Below are positions 44,693-53,787 of a stretch of DNA of 64,000 nucleotides, piece by piece. Numbering within the stretch: position 1 is the stretch's first letter; every line of letters starts with the position of its first letter. The DNA lies in NCBI GenBank assembly GCA_025526995.1, contig JAHLKG010000003.1, positions 1,736,001 through 1,800,000 of the forward strand. Reading direction: 5' to 3'. Position numbers and translations under genes: made by a program. The stretch is from Powellomyces hirtus. Lineage: Eukaryota; Chytridiomycota; Chytridiomycetes; Spizellomycetales; Powellomycetaceae. Below the pieces are notes generated by a model that saw nothing but the letters and a program-made list of their open reading frames with translations, was not told where the DNA came from and did no database searches.

Positions 44693-47313
44693 TCTACTCT
44701 CTCGATCTGCCAAACAACGTCGAACCGGAACACGCGCTGTGCTCCGGCTGCTCCCTCGGTAAATCCACTTGGCTGCCCTTCAATGGGCAAAACTCTCGAC
44801 CTGCAACCAAACCACTTGATCGCATACACTCGGACATTCTTGACATGGGCGCCAATCTTCTCTCCCTCTCTGGCGCCCGCTACATCCTCACGTTCATTGA
44901 CGAATACACACGGTATTCCGTCATCTACCTCCTCAAGACCAAAGATCAAACCAACGATTATTGGCAAAACTATCGCGCGTACGCTGAACGCCATCTCGAC
45001 TCCAAGATCAAGGAGCTGCGCTGCGATAACGGCGGTGAATACTATCCCCTACAGGCTGAGCTGCTCGCCGATGGGATCACGTTAAACCCTACTCACCCGT
45101 ACTCCTCTCAGCACAATGGCATTGCTGAACGGTTCAATCGTACGCTCATGGACCAGGTCCGAGCGATTCTTCATGACAGCCGCGCTCCTTTCAAACTTTG
45201 GGGAGAACTCGCTATGGCCATCAACTACCTGCGTCAACGGACGCCATCAACGTCTCTCAACGGAGAGACCCCATACCAACGTTGGTTTGGGACCCCTGCC
45301 GATGTATCGAACCTCCGCACCATCTGGAGCGTGGCCTATATGCATCAACCTGTGCGCCGTCGCACACACCGCAAGCTCGGAGCTTGCGCTGTCGGACCGT
45401 TCCGACTAGTGGGATATCACCCCACTAAACAAGGCAACTATCGCCTTTACGATGCATCGACGGATTCGATCATCGACGCACGAGACGTCACAATTAACGA
45501 GGCTGATTACGTCAGCCCTGTCGCTCAGAGCGACACCACTCCTGAATATGTGGTTGAGCGCATCTTACTCTCTCGCAACGGCGAAGGGGGAGAGGAATTC
45601 CTGGTCAAGTGGCTTGGCTACGACGAACCAACATGGGAACCCCTCGACAACGTCAAGGATTCAGAGGCCCTGACGCGATTCACCGGAATCGAAGATGACG
45701 GCACACCCGTAATCGCCGAACTGCATGCCGCATGCAGCACTGACATTGACGAGCCCGCCACTTACCAGGCGGCAATCAACTTGCCGTACGCGAAAGAGTG
45801 GAAACAAGCGATCGACGCTGAACTCTCGTCTCACCGCACTAACAAGACGTGGGACACGGACACCACGCAAACACCGTCTGGCACTCACCTTGTTGATTCC
45901 AAATGGGTCTTCAAAGTCAAACGCAACGCCGATGGTTCCATCAAGAAGTTCAAAGCCCGCCTCGTCGCCCGAGGCTTCACGCAGCGTGAAGGCATTGACT
46001 TCAACGAAACATATGCGCCCGTCGTCAAGTTTAACACCTTGCGGGCGCTACTTGCGCTTGCCGCTAAGCTCGACCTTCACGTCCATCAGATGGATGTCAT
46101 CACCGCAATTCTCAACGGAGATCTCGACGTAGAAATCTGGATGCGGCTCCCAGCCGGCGTCGCTGACGACGTCGTCAAACTACGCCGTTCCCTTTACGGC
46201 CTTAAACAATCGCCGCGCCTATGGAACAAGGTTCTCGACTCTTTTCTTCAACAGCTCGGGTTCTCAGTATCAGAACTCGACACCGCGCTCTACATTAAGC
46301 GGACTGACAAAACAAGGATCCTGATTGTTGCCGTCTACGTGGATGATCTCACGATTTTCGCATCAAACCTCGATGACCTGCTCGCTCTCAAATCCGCGCT
46401 TGCCGAACGCTTCAAGATGGAGGACATGGGGGAGATCTCTTTCCTTCTCGGTCTTCAGATTACGCGCGACCGGTCAAAGCGATGCATTACCATCGGCCAA
46501 CAGAAGTACATCAAAGACATGATCGACAAGTTTAACCTTAACGGCATGCGGCCGCATCACATCCCGATGGACCCGACCTTACATCTAAACGCGCACGATG
46601 GAGCCGACGCCCTCGACGCATCAGGAACCAAGGAATATCAGTCGATCATTGGAACACTAATGTATCTGATGTTAGGGACTCGCCCTGACCTGGCCTACTC
46701 AGTTTCCCGTTTATCTCAGTTTCTGGCAGCACCGACGGCTGCACACATGACGGCCGCAAAGAAAGTTTGCGCGTACGCAAACACAACCAGTGATCTCTCT
46801 CTTGTCTTCCAAGATGGGGGAGATATTGTCGGATATTCGGATGCCGACTACGCACGCTGTACGGACACGCGTCGCTCAACCTCCGGCTATGTATTCATGC
46901 TCAACGGAGCTGCTATTTCATGGAAATCTCAACGTCAAAAATCAACGGCGCTATCCACAGCAGAAGCAGAATACATTGCACTCGCAGAATGTGCAAAGGA
47001 AGCACTCTGGATCCAGGGTCTCCTATCCGAACTGTCAGCAACGGAGCAGACAGCAGTTCTCATCTATGAGGACAATCAGGCCGCTATCAAGCTTGCCGCC
47101 AATCCGACGCATCACCAACGAACCAAACACATCGATGTCCGTTATCACTTCCTGCGAGACCTCGTCGGTAACGAGCGCATTCACCTACAGTACATTGAGT
47201 CCAAGCTCATGCTGGCTGACGCCCTGACGAAACCGCTACCTCGCCCATTACTTGATGATCTGCGACATCGAACTGGACTCCGAACGAAATCAGATTACGC
47301 CAAATCTCACTGA
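44575..47313 (+). CDS. Copia copy 1 integrase-chromodomain-RT-RNase H
   Basis: Open from 44575 (after a stop at 44572) to 47313, in the -1 frame relative to gag-protease and overlapping it by ~118 nt. In order: HHCC zinc region (LWHQRFGHIG...CSGCSLGK), DDE integrase (IHSD, RCDNGGEY, GIAERFN), a chromodomain near 45541-45690 (EYVVERIL, EFLVKWLGYDEPTWEP), reverse transcriptase (FNETYAPVVKF, LYGLKQSPRLW, YVDD at 46336) and RNase H (SDADYARCTDTRRSTSGY, TAEAEYIAL, DNQAAI). First ATG in frame is 44845, inside integrase, so translation must come by frameshift. Copy 1 has H for Q in YSSQ[H/Q]NGIAE and I for F in TA[I/F]LNGDL, at usually conserved places. Confidence 0.93.
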   Translation, partial: NHRRCFCDQSCKTKDRNVYKLWHQRFGHIGQRALQAANLIYSLDLPNNVEPEHALCSGCSLGKSTWLPFNGQNSRPATKPLDRIHSDILDMGANLLSLSGARYILTFIDEYTRYSVIYLLKTKDQTNDYWQNYRAYAERHLDSKIKELRCDNGGEYYPLQAELLADGITLNPTHPYSSQHNGIAERFNRTLMDQVRAILHDSRAPFKLWGELAMAINYLRQRTPSTSLNGETPYQRWFGTPADVSNLRTIWSVAYMHQPVRRRTHRKLGACAVGPFRLVGYHPTKQGNYRLYDASTDSIIDARDVTINEADYVSPVAQSDTTPEYVVERILLSRNGEGGEEFLVKWLGYDEPTWEPLDNVKDSEALTRFTGIEDDGTPVIAELHAACSTDIDEPATYQAAINLPYAKEWKQAIDAELSSHRTNKTWDTDTTQTPSGTHLVDSKWVFKVKRNADGSIKKFKARLVARGFTQREGIDFNETYAPVVKFNTLRALLALAAKLDLHVHQMDVITAILNGDLDVEIWMRLPAGVADDVVKLRRSLYGLKQSPRLWNKVLDSFLQQLGFSVSELDTALYIKRTDKTRILIVAVYVDDLTIFASNLDDLLALKSALAERFKMEDMGEISFLLGLQITRDRSKRCITIGQQKYIKDMIDKFNLNGMRPHHIPMDPTLHLNAHDGADALDASGTKEYQSIIGTLMYLMLGTRPDLAYSVSRLSQFLAAPTAAHMTAAKKVCAYANTTSDLSLVFQDGGDIVGYSDADYARCTDTRRSTSGYVFMLNGAAISWKSQRQKSTALSTAEAEYIALAECAKEALWIQGLLSELSATEQTAVLIYEDNQAAIKLAANPTHHQRTKHIDVRYHFLRDLVGNERIHLQYIESKLMLADALTKPLPRPLLDDLRHRTGLRTKSDYAKSH

Positions 47314-47331
47314 TATACACCCGTTATAAGT

Positions 47332-47772
47332 CTAGTTGAAATACACCCGCCGCAACCACCATCTCAATCGACGGTCCGACTTGTTGCATTTCGGGCAACG
47401 TATTTCTCCACTTCGATGCACCAGACCCCGTGAACAGCTCTCACACAGAAAACAGGGGTTTCTTTCTCCACAGGCGTGCGGCGTCCGACAGTCTTTTCTT
47501 TCGTAACACCTGTCACACCGCCTTCTCGTTACTTCCCCTTCAAAGAGGTTAATCCACTCTTTTCTGTGCAATGCGAGATATCAGTACCCTGAAACCAGCA
47601 CAACGGGGCTCCTTCCTCACCTGCAGATAACACATCTGCGTGCGGCGTCGTCAGGTGTCACCCAAATGTACTTCAAACACCGGAAGCACAGCAGGTGCCC
47701 GCAGTCCCCACAGAATTCGGCATCTCGAAAAAGACAAACGGGACACTTCGGAGCTCGACCGTTTTGTGGCAT
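47332..47772 (-). CDS. Antisense RING/zinc-finger gene inside the copia element (copy 1)
   Basis: Two minus-strand exons, 47772-47621 and 47563-47332, separated by a 57-nt intron (gtgagg...cacag), join to 127 aa. The first half is a C3HC4 RING: CPVC, then FCGDCGHLLCFRC (C-x-H-x2-C-x2-C), then CVIC completed across the splice. The second half is a further Cys-rich zinc module (CDRC, CFLCESC, CPKC) and a basic tail. The ATG is 25 bp from the 3' LTR, so transcription would start in or near the LTR reading against the element; the stop lies 19 bp beyond the pol stop. No other product of this kind is known to me in Ty1/copia. A ubiquitin-ligase or nucleic-acid-binding role is inference. Confidence 0.72.
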
Positions 47773-47796
47773 GTTTGGTCTCCAAAGTCGGGGGAG

Positions 47797-48053
47797 TGTT
47801 GAGATTGGACTTTTGAGATAAACCTGTCAAATCGACAGCGCTCCAAGACTCCACGTGACCCCCGCTGCGCAATGGTGCTTCATCTGACCGCGAATGCTTA
47901 GATAGCTTGCACAGCCACCTTTCTTCTTCGTAGTGTAGCTCTCCTTCACCCATCGTTTACACATAACAACAACACAATCATTCCATTGTCATCGAGAGTG
48001 TCGAGCTAGCTTTTCTCTGTTGCACTACCCCTTAACCGGACCTACGCACAACA
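47797..48053 (+). repeat. Copia LTR 2, shared by both copies
   Basis: 257 bp, preceded by a purine-rich tcgggggag that serves as polypurine tract for copy 1 and followed by the primer site of copy 2. Confidence 0.95.
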
Positions 48054-48067
48054 GGTTATGAGCCCTG
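48054..48067 (+). promoter_or_regulatory. Primer-binding site, half initiator tRNA-Met (copy 2)
   Basis: Same 14 bases directly after LTR 2. Confidence 0.8.
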
Positions 48068-48134
48068 TCAGCCCGCTCAACGCCTAAAACGACAAACATC
48101 CTGCATCCTTCTTCACGTTGTTCAATACTCAATC

Positions 48135-49808
48135 ATGCCATTGTCCCGTAGCCCCATTCGGACCAGGTCCGGAACAAACACTGCCCCTGCGCCGACGCAG
48201 GATTCTGCAGATGAGGGTCCTCACAGTGAGGACAACAAGAGTCGAGCCGCTCGACCTGACGACGAGATCGTCACCAAGGAGTATTTGGAGAAGGCGCTGT
48301 TGGAATCCCAACGCATTATCGCCGAAATGCAGGAACGCATGCTGCTGGAATCGCAGCGACTCGCCGCCGAGTCACAAAGGGAGTCTCAGCACCTTGCGGC
48401 TGAATCCCAACGAGAGATGATGGAAAAGATGATTTCTACCTTCGCACAAATGCAAATGCAGACGGCCGCCGCTGCAAACCCTCACGTCTTCCCGGAGGAC
48501 CGCCCACACTCTCGCTCATCAGAGAATTCTTCTCCCACGTCGTCCTCAATGAATTCCGTCGCAAAGGAGCTCCTTAAACAAGTTCCCAACTTCGATGGCG
48601 ATATGAGTAGCCCGCAATTACTTCTCGAATTCATTGCAAAACTGGACGACTTTTTCGAGGTTGCATACCTTCCGCCACTTCTCGAAGCAAAAATGGCGGT
48701 AAGCAAACTCACATCTACCGCTCACATCTGGTGGAGGACCCAGGAAAGCCAGGGGACCGCCCCTCGAACATGGAATCATTTCAAAACAACGCTACGCCTG
48801 AGATTCACACCACCAGCGTTCAGCTCGATGATCCGCGATAAACTGGATGATCTTTCGCAGACCACGTCGGTTATTGCATACAACAATGCGTTCAACAAAC
48901 TCGTCATGCAGATTCCCGACATGAACAAAGGAGAAATCGAGCATCGCTATCTCAAGGGACTCAAGCGTCCTATCTACTCAGCCATCATCTCAAAGGATCT
49001 CTTGGATCTGGACGCCATGCAGGAAGCCGCAATCCGACAGGAACAGCTTACCTCAGAACGGGGCGCTCGTGTGCCCAAAACCGAGTCTCACGTTGAAGCC
49101 CATGTGATGCATGGCAATTCGGACGCCAACACCAATGAACACGCGCCCCGAAAATCGTGGAAAAAACAACGCCGCCGCTCAGTTCCAGGATCTCCCTGCC
49201 TCCTCTGCAAACAAACCGGTCATTGGATGAAGGACTGCCCGAAAATGAAGGACGCGCGCGAGCTCCTTAAACAACATCAGCAAGAACCTGCTGCCGAAGC
49301 AAACCTCGTTTTGGCAACTAACCACAGGTCCTCGCACTCAATCGCCCTTGATTCTTGCGCAACGCACCACATTATCAAGGACGCTATTCTCCTTACTGAC
49401 CTGCGACCCATCCCGGCAGTCCAAATCAGCGTCGCAAACGGCAAAAACCTTACCGCTCGCGAAGCAGGCACACTCACCATCAGCAATAACGACACGGACG
49501 AAGCCATTGTCTGCGTTGACGTGCTCTACGTACCTGAAGCGAGCCGCAACTTGGTTTCCACATCGCCACTGAACCGGGACGGTTACGAAATCACATTCTC
49601 AACTAACGGTTCCTCCATTTTAAAGAACGGCCGCGTTATCCTACCGCTCCGCCACAACGGAAACCTGCCATTTATCGATGGTTATGTTGAAACCACCGCC
49701 GCTGCTTTTGCGACCGAAGCTGCAAAACAAAGGACCGCAATGTCTATAAACTATGGCATCAACGCTTTGGGCACATTGGACAACGAGCGCTTCAAGCTGC
49801 GAATCTGA
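48135..49808 (+). CDS. Copia copy 2 Gag-protease
   Basis: 557 aa, same domains as copy 1. Five amino-acid changes were noticed by eye, including D to N near residue 34, L to F in NH[L/F]KTT, E to K inside the zinc knuckle (CLLCKQTGHW) and E to K after the protease motif. The CCHC ligands and DSCATHH are intact. Confidence 0.93.
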   Translation: MPLSRSPIRTRSGTNTAPAPTQDSADEGPHSEDNKSRAARPDDEIVTKEYLEKALLESQRIIAEMQERMLLESQRLAAESQRESQHLAAESQREMMEKMISTFAQMQMQTAAAANPHVFPEDRPHSRSSENSSPTSSSMNSVAKELLKQVPNFDGDMSSPQLLLEFIAKLDDFFEVAYLPPLLEAKMAVSKLTSTAHIWWRTQESQGTAPRTWNHFKTTLRLRFTPPAFSSMIRDKLDDLSQTTSVIAYNNAFNKLVMQIPDMNKGEIEHRYLKGLKRPIYSAIISKDLLDLDAMQEAAIRQEQLTSERGARVPKTESHVEAHVMHGNSDANTNEHAPRKSWKKQRRRSVPGSPCLLCKQTGHWMKDCPKMKDARELLKQHQQEPAAEANLVLATNHRSSHSIALDSCATHHIIKDAILLTDLRPIPAVQISVANGKNLTAREAGTLTISNNDTDEAIVCVDVLYVPEASRNLVSTSPLNRDGYEITFSTNGSSILKNGRVILPLRHNGNLPFIDGYVETTAAAFATEAAKQRTAMSINYGINALGTLDNERFKLRI

Positions 49809-52429
49809 TCTACTCTCTCGATCTGCCAAACAACATCGAACCGGAACACGCGCTGTGCTCCGGCTGCTCCCTCGGTAAATCCACTCGGCTGCCCTTCAAT
49901 GGGCAAAACTCTCGACCTGCAACCAAACCACTTGATCGCATACACTCGGACATTCTTGACATGGGCGCCAATCTTCTCTCCCTCTCTGGCGCCCGCTACA
50001 TCCTCACGTTCATTGACGAATACACACGGTATTCCGTCATCTACCTCCTCAAGACCAAAGATCAAACCAACGATTATTGGCAAAACTATCGCGCGTACGC
50101 TGAACGCCATCTCGACTCCAAGATCAAGGAGCTGCGCTGCGATAACGGCGGTGAATACTATCCCCTACAGGCTGAGCTGCTCGCCGATGGGATCACGTTA
50201 AACCCTACTCACCCGTACTCCTCTCAGCAAAATGGCATTGCTGAACGGTTCAATCGTACGCTCATGGACCAGGTCCGAGCGATTCTTCATGACAGCCGCG
50301 CTCCTTTCAAACTTTGGGGAGAACTCGCTATGGCCGTCAACTACCTGCGTCAACGGACGCCATCAACGTCTCTCAACGGAGAGACCCCATACCAACGTTG
50401 GTTTGGGACCCCTGCCGATGTATCGAACCTCCGCACCATCTGGAGCGTGGCCTATATGCATCAACCTGTGCGCCGTCGCACACACCGCAAGCTCGGAGCT
50501 CGCGCTGTCGGACCGTTCCGACTAGTGGGATATCACCCCACTAAACAAGGCAACTATCGCCTTTACGATGCATCGACGGATTCGATCATCGACGCACGAG
50601 ACGTCACAATTAACGAGGCTGATTACGTCAGCCCTGTCGCTCAGAGCGACACCACTCCTGAATATGTGGTTGAGCGCATCTTACTCTCTCGCAACGGCGA
50701 AGGGGGAGAGGAATTCCTGGTCAAGTGGCTTGGCTACGACGAACCAACATGGGAACCCCTCGACAACGTCAAGGATTCAGAGGCCCTGACGCGATTCACC
50801 GGAATCGAAGATGACGGCACACCCGTAATCGCCGAACTGCATGCCGCATGCAGCACTGACATTGACAAGCCCGCCACTTACCAGGCGGCAATCAACTCGC
50901 CGTACGCGAAAGAGTGGAAACAAGCGATCGACGCTGAACTCTCGTCTCACCGCACTAACAAGACGTGGGACACGGACACCACGCAAACACCGTCTGGCAC
51001 TCACCTTGTTGATTCCAAATGGGTCTTCAAAGTCAAACGCAACGCCGATGGTTCCATCAAGAAGTTCAAAGCCCGCCTCGTCGCCCGAGGCTTCACGCAG
51101 CGTGAAGGCATTGACTTCAACGAAACATATGCGCCCGTCGTCAAGTTTAACACCTTGCGGGCGCTACTCGCGCTTGCCGCTAAGCTCGACCTTCACGTCC
51201 ATCAGATGGATGTCATCACCGCATTTCTCAACGGAGATCTCGACGTAGAAATCTGGATGCGGCTCCCAGCCGGCGTCGCTGACGACGTCGTCAAACTACG
51301 CCGTTCCCTTTACGGCCTTAAACAATCGCCGCGCCTATGGAACAAGGTTCTCGACTCCTTTCTTCAACAGCTCGGGTTCTCAGTATCAGAACTCGACACC
51401 GCGCTCTACATTAAGCGGACTGACAACACAAGGATCCTGATTGTTGCCGTCTACGTGGATGATCTCACGATTTTCGCATCAAACCTCGATGACCTGCTCG
51501 CTCTCAAATCCGCGCTTGCCGAACGCTTCAAGATGGAGGACATGGGGGAGATCTCTTTCCTTCTCGGTCTTCAGATTACGCGCGACCGGTCAAAGCGATG
51601 CATTACCATCGGCCAACAGAAGTACATCAAAGACATGATCGACAAGTTTAACCTTAACGGCATGCGGCCGCATCACATCCCGATGGACCCGACCTTACAT
51701 CTAAACGCGCACGATGGAGCCGACGCCCTCGACGCATCAGGAACCAAGGAATATCAGTCGATCATTGGAACACTAATGTATCTGATGTTAGGGACTCGCC
51801 CTGACCTGGCCTACTCAGTTTCCCGTTTATCTCAGTTTCTGGCAGCACCGACGGCTGCACACATGACGGCCGCAAAGAAAGTTTGCGCGTACGCAAACAC
51901 AACCAGTGATCTCTCTCTTGTCTTCCAAGATGGGGGAGATATTGTCGGATATTCGGATGCCGACTACGCACGCTGTACAGACACGCGTCGCTCAACCTCC
52001 GGCTATGTATTCATGCTCAACGGAGCTGCTATTTCATGGAAATCTCAACGTCAAAAATCAACGGCGCTATCCACAGCAGAAGCAGAATACATTGCACTCG
52101 CAGAATGTGCAAAGGAAGCACTCTGGATCCAGGGTCTCCTATCCGAACTGTCAGCAACGGAGCAGACAGCAGTTCTCATCTATGAGGACAATCAGGCCGC
52201 TATCAAGCTTGCCGCCAATCCGACGCATCACCAACGAACCAAACACATCGATGTCCGTTATCACTTCCTGCGAGACCTCGTCGGTAACGAGCGCATTCAC
52301 CTACAGTACATTGAGTCCAAGCTCATGCTGGCTGACGCCCTGACGAAACCGCTACCTCGCCCATTACTTGATGATCTGCGACATCGAACTGGACTCCGAA
52401 CGAAATCAGATTACGCCAAATCTCACTGA
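49691..52429 (+). CDS. Copia copy 2 integrase-chromodomain-RT-RNase H
   Basis: Same layout and same -1 frame relation as copy 1. This copy keeps the family-typical YSSQQNGIAERFN and TAFLNGDL, so it is closer to an active sequence. Chromodomain near 50657-50806, YVDD near 51452. Confidence 0.93.
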   Translation, partial: NHRRCFCDRSCKTKDRNVYKLWHQRFGHIGQRALQAANLIYSLDLPNNIEPEHALCSGCSLGKSTRLPFNGQNSRPATKPLDRIHSDILDMGANLLSLSGARYILTFIDEYTRYSVIYLLKTKDQTNDYWQNYRAYAERHLDSKIKELRCDNGGEYYPLQAELLADGITLNPTHPYSSQQNGIAERFNRTLMDQVRAILHDSRAPFKLWGELAMAVNYLRQRTPSTSLNGETPYQRWFGTPADVSNLRTIWSVAYMHQPVRRRTHRKLGARAVGPFRLVGYHPTKQGNYRLYDASTDSIIDARDVTINEADYVSPVAQSDTTPEYVVERILLSRNGEGGEEFLVKWLGYDEPTWEPLDNVKDSEALTRFTGIEDDGTPVIAELHAACSTDIDKPATYQAAINSPYAKEWKQAIDAELSSHRTNKTWDTDTTQTPSGTHLVDSKWVFKVKRNADGSIKKFKARLVARGFTQREGIDFNETYAPVVKFNTLRALLALAAKLDLHVHQMDVITAFLNGDLDVEIWMRLPAGVADDVVKLRRSLYGLKQSPRLWNKVLDSFLQQLGFSVSELDTALYIKRTDNTRILIVAVYVDDLTIFASNLDDLLALKSALAERFKMEDMGEISFLLGLQITRDRSKRCITIGQQKYIKDMIDKFNLNGMRPHHIPMDPTLHLNAHDGADALDASGTKEYQSIIGTLMYLMLGTRPDLAYSVSRLSQFLAAPTAAHMTAAKKVCAYANTTSDLSLVFQDGGDIVGYSDADYARCTDTRRSTSGYVFMLNGAAISWKSQRQKSTALSTAEAEYIALAECAKEALWIQGLLSELSATEQTAVLIYEDNQAAIKLAANPTHHQRTKHIDVRYHFLRDLVGNERIHLQYIESKLMLADALTKPLPRPLLDDLRHRTGLRTKSDYAKSH

Positions 52430-52447
52430 TATACACCCGTTATAAGT

Positions 52448-52888
52448 CTAGTTGAAATACACCCGCCGCAACCACCATCTCAATCGACGGTCCGACTTGT
52501 TGCATTTCGGGCAACGTATTTCTCCACTTCGATGCACCAGACCCCGTGAACAGCTCTCACACAGAAAACAGGGGTTTCTTTCTCCACAGGCGTGCGGCGT
52601 CCGACAGTCTTTTCTTTCGTAACACCTGTCACACCGCCTTCTCGTTACTTCCCCTTCAAAGAGGTTAATCCACTCTTTTCTGTGCAATGCGAGATATCAG
52701 TACCCTGAAACCAGCACAACGGGGCTCCTTCCTCACCTGCAGATAACACATCTGCGTGCGGCGTCGTCAGGTGTCACCCAAATGTACTTCAAACACCGGA
52801 AGCACAGCAGGTGCCCGCAGTCCCCACAGAATTCGGCATCTCGAAAAAGACAAACGGGACACTTCGGAGCTCGACCGTTTTGTGGCAT
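52448..52888 (-). CDS. Antisense RING/zinc-finger gene inside the copia element (copy 2)
   Basis: Exons 52888-52737 and 52679-52448, exactly 5,116 bp from copy 1 and, by eye, identical in sequence. The same splice signals and the same 127-aa product are kept. Confidence 0.72.
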
Positions 52889-52912
52889 GTTTGGTCTCCA
52901 AAGTCGGGGGAG

Positions 52913-53169
52913 TGTTGAGATTGGACTTTTGAGATAAACCTGTCAAATCGACAGCGCTCCAAGACTCCACGTGACCCCCGCTGCGCAATGGTGCTTCATC
53001 TGACCGCGAATGCTTAGATAGCTTGCACAGCCACCTTTCTTCTTCGTAGTGTAGCTCTCCTTCACCCATCGTTTACACATAACAACAACACAATCATTCC
53101 ATTGTCATCGAGAGTGTCGAGCTAGCTTTTCTCTGTTGCACTACCCCTTAACCGGACCTACGCACAACA
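52913..53169 (+). repeat. Copia LTR 3
   Basis: 257 bp, preceded by the same purine-rich tract, followed by the target duplication CCCAC and then mariner sequence. Confidence 0.95.
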
Positions 53170-53315
53170 CCCACAAAGGACACTACTTCATATCACCACT
53201 GTTTGACGGCGATGCCTTGCTTATGCTTGCTTACATTTGCTTCGGACACCCAGCTAAACAACATGTGCCCGCAATTCCGTTGCATTGAGAATCTAATACC
53301 TAGTGGATTGGACCT

Positions 53316-53760
53316 TCCGCCATGTTAACATTGTAGAACAGACCCTGGCAAGTCCAGAACTGTCTTCCTTTTGTCAATTGGACAGGTATTGACAGAGTTA
53401 TTCCATTTCGCGTGTTTTCAACGGTTTTTTAACTGTGAACGACATCTCTGCAGGCAGTTCACATCCTAGACACACCAGACCACCCTCCGCCATGTTCATA
53501 TTGTAGAACAGACCCGTGCGAGTCCAGAACTGTGTTCCTTTCATTATTTGGACCATTTTTGGAGGGAGTGGTAGGTAGAAATGCAATTTCTGCACGTTTT
53601 CGCACATCTGCTCATACCCCTTCCACCCCTGCACAGATACCACCCTCTCACTATCACCACATCGTAGCACAAGCTCTGGGGATTATGGAACTGTCTTCCT
53701 TTTGTCATTTGGACCATTTTTGAGGGAGTGGTGAGGGAAACTGGGTTGAACTGTTGGTGC
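53316..53760. repeat. Diverged tandem repeat, period about 160-170 bp
   Basis: The block ...gtagaacagaccc...gtccagaactgt.ttcctttt..tcattt.ggacc recurs three times (anchors near 53353, 53523 and 53682) within the left arm of the mariner element. Confidence 0.65.
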
Positions 53761-53787
53761 GCATGAACAAATTGTCTATCCTACTGT

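Larger units (their letters stand above)
42681..53169 (+). mobile_element. Tandem Ty1/copia array: LTR-internal-LTR-internal-LTR
   Basis: Three 257-bp LTRs (42681, 47797, 52913) enclose two internal regions with an exact 5,116-bp period and no length change. LTR ends are TGTTG...CAACA. CCCAC flanks the whole array once on each side (42676-42680 and 53170-53174). Order in pol is integrase, chromodomain, reverse transcriptase, RNase H, which defines Ty1/copia. Both copies appear coding-competent apart from the shared gag-PR/pol frame change. Confidence 0.95.

Noticed and set aside
44783..47227. Several plus- and minus-strand frames of 60-145 codons inside copia pol.
   Set aside because: Shadows of the pol frame: Ser/Thr/Arg-rich composition and no motifs.
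47651..47953. Minus-strand frame of 100 codons spanning the LTR edge (also at 42592 and 52767).
   Set aside because: It reads through the LTR in a frame other than the RING gene, has no motif, and recurs only because the LTR recurs.
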